A DNA stretch of 64,000 nucleotides from Apiosordaria backusii (taxonomy: Eukaryota > Ascomycota > Sordariomycetes > Sordariales > Lasiosphaeriaceae), in NCBI GenBank assembly GCA_030549205.1, contig JAUKTV010000021.1:248001-312000 (forward strand), given 5' to 3'. Positions 56,301 to 64,000 of the stretch are shown one piece after another. Position 1 is the stretch's first letter. The number at the start of each line of letters is the position of its first letter. The notes beneath the pieces were generated by a model that was not told where the DNA came from, did not search any database, and worked only from the letters and a program-made list of their open reading frames with translations. Position numbers and translations under genes: made by a program.

Positions 56301-57377
56301 ATAAATAAAATAATAAATTAAAGTAAATAGAGAAGGTAACTATAGTATATATACTCTAGTTACTTAGTATTAAGCCTTATTGTAAATAGATAGTAGACTT
56401 TAAAGTAATAATAATAAGATGTAAAGGTAGAGACTTACTAGTGCTGATTTTCCTTTATTAAGGTATTAACGTTAATAGGAAGTGTATACTTTTATACGAT
56501 CTTATAATAATAAACGTTAATATAGATATTAGGCCTTATTATAGTATTTAGTTAGTTTAATATACCGATATTTTAGCCTTTTTAGACCTTTTTATTTTAT
56601 TCTATCGACTATATTATAACGTCGGCTATATACTTTAACAGTATATATTATATTAATAGATTAGTAAAGATAACCGAAGGAGTATATAAAGGGTGATAAT
56701 TTATTATATAAGCTATATAAGCTGTACGATTAAATGTTTAAGTAGTAAATAGGTAAAGTATTTAGTAAGTATAGTAAGTTCGGTAAATATAGTTATTAAT
56801 ACTATCTCTTTCTTTAACGGTAATGTCGAAATTTATTAAGATGCTATTTAATTAAGTAAGGTAAGTATAGGCCTATACGATATAATTAATTATATCGCTA
56901 TTATCTATCTTCTTTTATTTAACCTGCTTAAAACGATTGTACTTTTTAATTAAATATTAAGGAGCTATAAACTAAAAAGTAAGCTAGATATAAAGTAAAG
57001 GAAGGATAATAATAGACTATCGAATGTAAGTAAATAAGGAATAACTTTTTAAATAGTAAATAGGCAATTAAAGTTGCTTTTAATTAAGAGGAAATAGCTA
57101 TACTTTTAATTTGCAAATATATACTTACCGATCTAGCTTAATTAAGATCTTACTAATTAGTAATTTATATATAAGTTAAGTTATACTTTAGAACTTTAAG
57201 TATATAGGATTTAGGAGGCAAAATAAGATTAAGTCTAGTATTAGAGTAATAAATAGAAGAGGAAGTTTATCTTTATAAAGGCCCTATTATTAAGTATAAG
57301 CGCTGCGGTCCTTTACTGTTTATTTCGAATATATCTTTTTATATATTTAAAAGATCTAATAATAATAACGGCTATAT
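53376..57377. other. AT-rich RIP-like block
   Basis: About 4 kb with no open frame of note. It is dense in TAA/TAT, probably several superimposed ancient transposons. It ends with the ATAACGGCTATAT flank (57365-57377) of repeat copy E. Confidence 0.65.
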
Positions 57378-58342
57378 GTCTCTCTAAGAAGTGGAGCTTC
57401 CAAAAAAAAATTCTTTTACAATGCCATACCCGGCGTTAGTTCTCTTTACAGTTAATCTAGTATGCCACTTAAACTGCTTAAGGCTACCGTCATAGTCATG
57501 TAACTATTATATGCTTATTATATACTTATTATATAACTAAACCTTCTACCGTTAAGTTTAACAATAAACTTATATAATAACATTGTAACCAAACTTTCTA
57601 AACACCTCCTTTACTATTGAATTACTTATGACTGTACCGATAACTCCTTCGCCGGCCTATACTAAAACCAGATACCAGTACTTATATAAGGTTAAAAAGG
57701 ATCCTATTTATTCTTCTTCCTTTCCTACATTACTTACTATATTACTCTCTTACATTACCTACTACATTACTCTCTTACATTATCTACTATATTAAAACTT
57801 AATCAATTGCAATACTAAGTATAGGTTTATCCTATATAATTTAATAACTAAAAGATGGTATTAATATAATAGTAGTATACAATCTACTATACTGAAAGCT
57901 TATAAGTATAAGATCCTAAAGCTAAATTACTATAAGTATTTCGAATTGGCTGATATAATAATAGCTATACTAAAGAAAGATAGTAAAAAGTAAAAGAATA
58001 TAAACGTCGCTTACGCTCGAATATATACTATATATACTATTGCTACTTTATCTATCGACCAATATACCAGACTCTATTAATTTAGATAGGATTTAATCGA
58101 TTTCGATATAGACCAGTAAATTAAAGAAGATAATACAGAGACTTAAGATAAAGCCTTTCAATAGAAGGATAAGGTAGAAGGATAGTTGGCGAAGTTAATA
58201 TCGATTGCAGGTATAATAGTAAAGGCTAAGACGCTTTAATAGGTAGCTAGTTTAATAGTATACCAAATAACTTAAAGATACTATTGTGTTGATCGTAAGC
58301 ATCTATATGTCACGTCTTATATATATACCACCGAACCTTAAG
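57378..58342 (+). repeat. GTCTC/TTAAG repeat, copy E
   Basis: 965 bp, GTCTCTCTAAGAAGTGGAGC to ACCGAACCTTAAG. Exact 13-bp direct repeats ATAACGGCTATAT lie at 57365-57377 and 58343-58355. It is the reference copy for the family ends. Internal TATATAAGG is at about 57683. Confidence 0.78.
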
Positions 58343-58355
58343 ATAACGGCTATAT

Positions 58356-61300
58356 ATATAATAGTTAAAGTTAAAGATAAGGTCAGGTTAGTTGCGGTTT
58401 TAAAATAATCTTTTAATTCTATAAAATTAATACTACTTTAGTACTTTAAGACTATAAAAACCGGCATTTTTATTTTACTATACTATATTACTAATAAAGT
58501 AGACTGTAAGAACTATTAATACGACATTTTTTCCTTTAATCTTTACCTTAATACTTTAATTAAGGTCGCTAAAAATATAAAAAGACTTAATAGTATTATT
58601 AAAATTAGAACTATAAAGGCTAAAGGTTAATAATAAGACATTTACTTTATAATAGCGATCTTTAATAAACTGGCTAGTAAAAATGGTATATATATTAATA
58701 AGTAAGTAATATAAATTGCAGTAAAGCCCGAAACTATCGATAAATAGTATAATAGGGTAAGAAACAATTTCGAGTTTAGGCTTATCCTATTATTTAAAGA
58801 GTTTATACTTAAAGACCTTAATTTCTAGTATACTATAGAAAGGATAAGTATAATAGATCGGGTAAACCGTTTTATATTCTAATATTATATATCGAATAAA
58901 GAATCTTATTTACTTTAATAGAGATGTTTTAGTATATTAAAGGAACTATTTGTATAGGTTTCTGCTAAAAATAGCTAAGAAGTTAAGGTATAGGTTATTA
59001 ATTTCTTTACCTTAGTATTAATAGTAATTAAAACTAAAAGTAATAATTATATATAGATTAGACTTAAGGACGAAAGTGACCTTTTCTATTAAAATGTACT
59101 TTACTTTATTTTATAGAGGATTAAGCCAAGTTTCTTAATATTTATATAGATATAAAGGTAGTATACCTTTATTATAGTAGAAAAAGTAAAAGAAGGCTTT
59201 TTAAATTTATAGTACTATACTATCCTTTTAACTAATATAGCGTTTAATATAATAATTATATCCGATATTAGATATATAGCCAATATGTATTTTCTTATAG
59301 TCCTTATTTTTATTTCCTTACTAACAATAGCAATCTATATTAATATAAATTTATAAAACAAAGTTAAATATAAGTATAAGTAATTTCTTCTTACTATATT
59401 TGTTTAAGATATATATAAACTTACTGCTTATTGTCTGGTTAAATAAAGTTTAAATATATAACTTATATATCTTTCTTAATATATCGATAAAATTACCTAA
59501 CCTAAAGTATATTATATTTATAAGGTTAGAAAATATAAAGTTAGTAAAAAGGGTAATAAAGTTAATAATATAAAGGTTATCTATAATGTTATTTAAATCT
59601 TTATTTAATCTTTCAGCCTTTATAACCTTTTTTATTTTTTTAGTACTTTCTAATTTAGCAGTATAGAAAGGGATATCGGCAATGTATATATTATAAAAAG
59701 GAAAGTACTTGTAAATTCTGTTTTTAAAAGTTGCTAGTTAGTTTAATAAATTTTTAATCTTTTTAAAACAGTTATCGGTAATAAAGGAAACGTCGACTTT
59801 ATAATCTTATTTAATATATAATATATTACAATAGGCTTCTGTAATTTAATTTAATTACTAAAAGAGACTAAAGACTTTATATAGTATAGTATATTAAATA
59901 CAGTTAAGTTTAAAGATATAAGTATATATATTAAAGCTAAATTTAAAGTTAAAGATTTTTAGCAATTGGTTTTAACAGTATAGGATTAGAATAGAGAGGT
60001 TATTATTAATAGCTATAAAGATATCTTTATTAAAGTTAAAAGATTAGCGATATTAAAGTTAAATATTTAATTTATCTTTTTAATTGGTTTAACTTTAAGC
60101 TTTATTAATATCTTTATTAAAGGCAGTTATAGGCATTTTATCAGTAGCTTTTAAAATAAGCTTTTTATATTAATAAACTATATTAAGCTTTTATTAATTA
60201 AAACCGGTTAGAATAATCTTAAGGTTAAATTTAATATTGGAATTATTTAAGTTAATAATGCTTATAAACCGTTAACCTTATTGGTCTATTCTAATATTAA
60301 AATGCACTTTACTTTTTTTTAACTTATCGGAACCTACAATAGTAGCCTTATTACTATAGATAAAAATATTATCTATATATATATTATTATTATTATAATA
60401 GAAGTTAATCTCTATTTTATTAAAGTTATCGGTTAAGCTTATATTAGTATTATAGTTAGTAAGTAAGGGGTTTAAAGTTTTGCCTTATATTTTACTTTAT
60501 ATTTTACTTAAAGGAAGGCGTTATTTAGTCTTTTAAGTATAAAGGCAATGTATTAAAGTAGTTGTACTTTCTTTATTTTTAATAAATCCAATTGTTTATT
60601 AATAAGGTATTTTAAGATTTGCTTTTTAATATTATATACTATAGTAGTTTAAAAAGAGTTTACTGTTTTAATAGAAATCTATAAAGAAAAGTTGCTTTTT
60701 ATAAAGGTAGTAAAGTAGGATTTCGAGAAATTTTATAAAGTTTAATTTTTATAAAGTCCTATTTTTACATTTATAAGAGAGTAAATGATAGTTTAAAAGG
60801 AAGTTGTAAATTAAAGGTAAAAGCAATCTATTTAAAACTATAGTTACTGTTTATATTTTAAAAAGCTTTTAATATAGTTATTAAATACTAAGGCCCTATC
60901 TTTTAATAGCTAACTTTTAAAATACTTTCTTTTTCTACAATGCTTTAATATATAGTTAGAGTAAAAAGTAAAGAGTAATTAATTCTATTTAATAGAACTA
61001 CCTTTTTAGATTATTCCAGTTATATCTTTTAGTATTTAAAGTAAGTAGAATTTTCTTATTAAAAGTAAGTAGGTAAATCTTTTACTTACTTACTTTATAA
61101 AAGCTTACTATAGACTATTTACTTACTTTAATTGCCTACCTATTAGTATAAATTCCCTTTCCCTCTTTTAAAACTCTTCCTTTTTCTTTCTCTTTTCTTC
61201 TTTATACATTTACTTAGTCTTTAGCCTACTAAAAATTCCTACTTTTATAAAAGAAAGGTATAACAGTTACTATATTATAGCTTTATTTTCCTTTATTATT

Positions 61301-64000
61301 CCATTCTTATCTTTCTTTAATTATTATTATTTATATAACTTAAAAGTCATTAAACTTAAACTAACAATTACAGTATACCTTAAATTTCTCCTATTATTAA
61401 AAGTACCGATATACCTATTATTTAGTATAGTAAGTTATTACCTTTTAAAGCCTTTATTTTCGGACAATAAAATCGCTAATACCATTTTTAAATAAAATAA
61501 TATAATTAAACTACCGTTATATTTTAAAAAGACTTAGTCTTCTACCGGTAGAAAATGTAAGTATAATAATAAAATAAGGCTTAATATACCTAATTTCGAC
61601 TTAACTTTTACCTTAATACTATTGCTATTTAGTTAAATAGGTCAGACTTATCTTTTAAATATAACAGGTATATAGCTAATATTAACCTTAACTGGCTTAA
61701 TCTATATATACCTTTTTATTAATAATATAAGTTTACTTTCAATTGATATTTTCTTAGGGTATAAGATATACTATCAATTTATTTTCTATAGTTTTATTAA
61801 ATATATAATATCTAGCTTTCTATTTTTTAATAGAATATTTATAAAGCCAAGCTTGCTTATTGCCTTTAAAGTAAAATTAAGACTGTTAATACCTATGCTA
61901 TTAAAGGAAAGGAAAAGGCAGTTAAAAAAATAGTCTAACTATCGATATTTACTAATTAAGTTAATTTCTTTTAAAAGAAGCCTATTTAATATACTGAGTT
62001 TTAATCTGCTATTAAAGTAAGTACTATTAGCCTTTTTATAAGTATTACCTCTATATTTAAAACTATACTTAAGAATCTAATTATACTAAGTTAAAATAAT
62101 ACTTTCCAATTGCTTAATAGTAGTATCTTAATTAACAACCTTAATACTTTAATTATTCTTTCAGTTACTTCAGTATACTATACTAAAATGATTTTAACTT
62201 TTAAAAAGTTTAAAGACAAATACCCTTCTTTCTTTTTAAAGGCAATTAAAGTTAATATATTTTAACTTAAAAAGGCTAGCTTTATTTGGCTTTATTAGGA
62301 TAAGACTATTAAATAGTTTAAGGTTAGGTCTATTAGTACTATAGTAAAGAAAGTTAGTAAAGTTAGCGACTAATTGGTATTAAATTTTATAAATGTAAAT
62401 ATTAAGTCTATACTGATTTATTAATTTAATATTAAGTATAAGAAGGATTATTTCTTCTATTATAGTAAGTATTTTATCTTTAATACTATATTTTATATTT
62501 TTAACAATTATATACTATTTAGGCCTAATATTTAAGCTTTCTATAATAAAGCTATAACTATATATAATGATTTTTAAAATAAGGCTATTTAAGATAAGGC
62601 GGCTTATTTATTTAATATATAGGGATAGTATAAGAATTATATAGCTTTAAATAATACTATGTTCGAGCTTTTTTAATAGATAATTGATTAGAGTTTTAAT
62701 AAAGATGTTAGGTATAATATATAGGTTTAAATTAGAAATATTGTAATTGTATAATTAACTAAACCTGCCTTTTTAATTTATTTTAAGTATATATAGAGTA
62801 TACTTAACTTTAATAAGACATTCTTTAATAGTAGTATATAAGTTAAGTTAGTAAAGTTCTATATTTAGATTATTATAACGATACTTTATTTAATAATTTA
62901 GCGTACTATAATATTAAAGAAGATCCTTAATAGTAAGGATAGAAATGTCTATACCGATATTTAAAAGACCTATTAAGTCTTTACCTTTAAGTATTGCTTT
63001 ATTAATATTAAGTACGATATATTTATTTAAATTGTTACTTTAATAAAGTATATATAGATCTGTTAAATAGTTAAAATGCTATTATAGAATATTTAGGATA
63101 ATAAAGTTTCTTTATCTTTTTCCTTTAGGTATATTTTTTAATTAGCAACTTTATTTAAGGTATTAAATTAAGTTACTACTTATATTGTATTAGTAATCAA
63201 GACTTTAAAAGGAAATAATTAACCTTTTTATTATAATAAAACTATTAGTAGTTCTATTAAGCGCTTTCTATAAGGTAAACTAACTATTAGTATATTTAAT
63301 AGATATAAGATTTAAGAGTTTATATAGTATAATATTTAGTAAAAGTAGGCTTATTTAGTTATTAAAGGGCACTATATTAAACCTTTTTTTGGTAATAATT
63401 AAAAGTATATCCTTTTTTTAAATTTTAATTAATATTTGTAATTTATTTATTAATAATACTATAAAGACAATATCTTTTTACTTATCTTTAATACTTAATA
63501 TCCTTTAATTCTATTATTAAGTATAATAGATACTTTTACTACTGGAATTAATACCTTTTTACTTAATACTTATTAACTTAGCTAATTCTTTTAACTTTAA
63601 TATCTACTTGTTAATAATAGGGATTTAGCTATTTTATATTAGTATTTAGAGTTTTCACTAAAGCTATCGAATATTAATCTAACTTTAATAATATAGAGGT
63701 TATAATCTTTATAGTATATATATATTTAATATATTCTAATAATAGCCTTTATACTTAATTAACTAAAAGCTTTATTTTAATAAGCTATATAAATAGGAAC
63801 TATACCTTTATAGGATTTCTTTATTAAAGAGCTAATCGTAAGTTTAAATAAATATAAAGAAGAAGAAGATATTAAAAAGGGTCGGTTAGTTACTTAAGAT
63901 TAGGCTATAGAGACTTTTTATAAAACCTTACTATATATTAAGTTATTAGTTCGTTGTTTTTACTATTATATAGAGTTTTAAGCTACTATATATAGTAATA
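58356..64000. other. AT-rich RIP-like block
   Basis: About 5.6 kb to the window edge without any open frame of note. Lys-rich translations occur in places, but no domain survives well enough to name. Confidence 0.65.

Noticed and set aside
57378..58342. GTCTC/TTAAG repeat as an LTR of a retrotransposon
   Set aside because: Copies have 13-15 bp flanking duplications and no TG...CA ends, and no internal pol region lies between any two copies.
1..64000. CRISPR arrays, operons, ribosome-binding sites
   Set aside because: The window is eukaryotic; no regular spacer-repeat array is present.

Overview
The window looks like nuclear DNA of a filamentous ascomycete (Pezizomycotina, probably Sordariomycete-like). 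The introns are short (55-71 nt) with GT...CTRAC...AG signals. Gene families are typically fungal: HeLo, the PDDEXK_12-type nuclease fold, DUF3435 and chromodomain Gypsy elements. About half of the sequence is very AT-rich and nearly free of reading frames, as expected after repeat-induced point mutation (RIP). GC-balanced gene islands sit between these blocks, giving the two-speed layout of an accessory or subtelomere-like region.

Layout. 1-5.2 kb: AT-rich relics with two copies of a ~0.95-1.0 kb repeat (call it GTCTC/TTAAG), one of them split by a solo Gypsy LTR. 5.2-6.0 kb: a GC-rich LTR-like relic. 6.1-11.6 kb: minus-strand genes for a small kinase-like protein, an intronless PD-(D/E)XK-like protein and a frame-broken coiled-coil protein, with a DUF3435 tail remnant between the last two. 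12.4-12.75 kb: a RIP-mutated copy of that remnant. 12.78-20.07 kb: an intact young chromodomain Gypsy element with two LTRs that look identical, gag and pol joined by a likely -1 frameshift, a likely self-priming site and an antisense zinc-motif ORF. 20.1-26.2 kb: AT-rich relics with two tandem GTCTC/TTAAG copies and a MITE.

26.2-34.5 kb is the most interesting island. It holds a four-exon ankyrin-like/Clp-type AAA+ ATPase, a HeLo-domain gene ending in two amyloid-like motifs, and, divergent from the HeLo gene, a small two-exon gene that ends in two copies of a similar motif. This looks like an amyloid-signalling cell-death or allorecognition pair next to a possible disaggregase. 35-37.5 kb is a decayed DUF3435 (tyrosine-recombinase-like) gene. 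40-40.8 kb is a dead kinase.

42.1-50.0 kb is bracketed by two inverted ~680-bp AT-rich repeats. Between them lie an Argonaute fragment, an intact five-exon PD-(D/E)XK-like gene, a Copia-type gag fragment, an NLR/F-box-like chimeric pseudogene and a third nuclease-family tail. 51.2-51.7 kb holds a DUF3295-like pseudogene. 53.4-64 kb is AT-rich wreckage with a fifth GTCTC/TTAAG copy.

The functional genes that appear intact are the kinase-like gene, two PDDEXK_12-type genes, the AAA+ ATPase, the HeLo gene and its motif partner, plus the Gypsy gag, pol and antisense ORF. Everything else recognised is broken. All family names come from motif recognition by eye; no database search was run.
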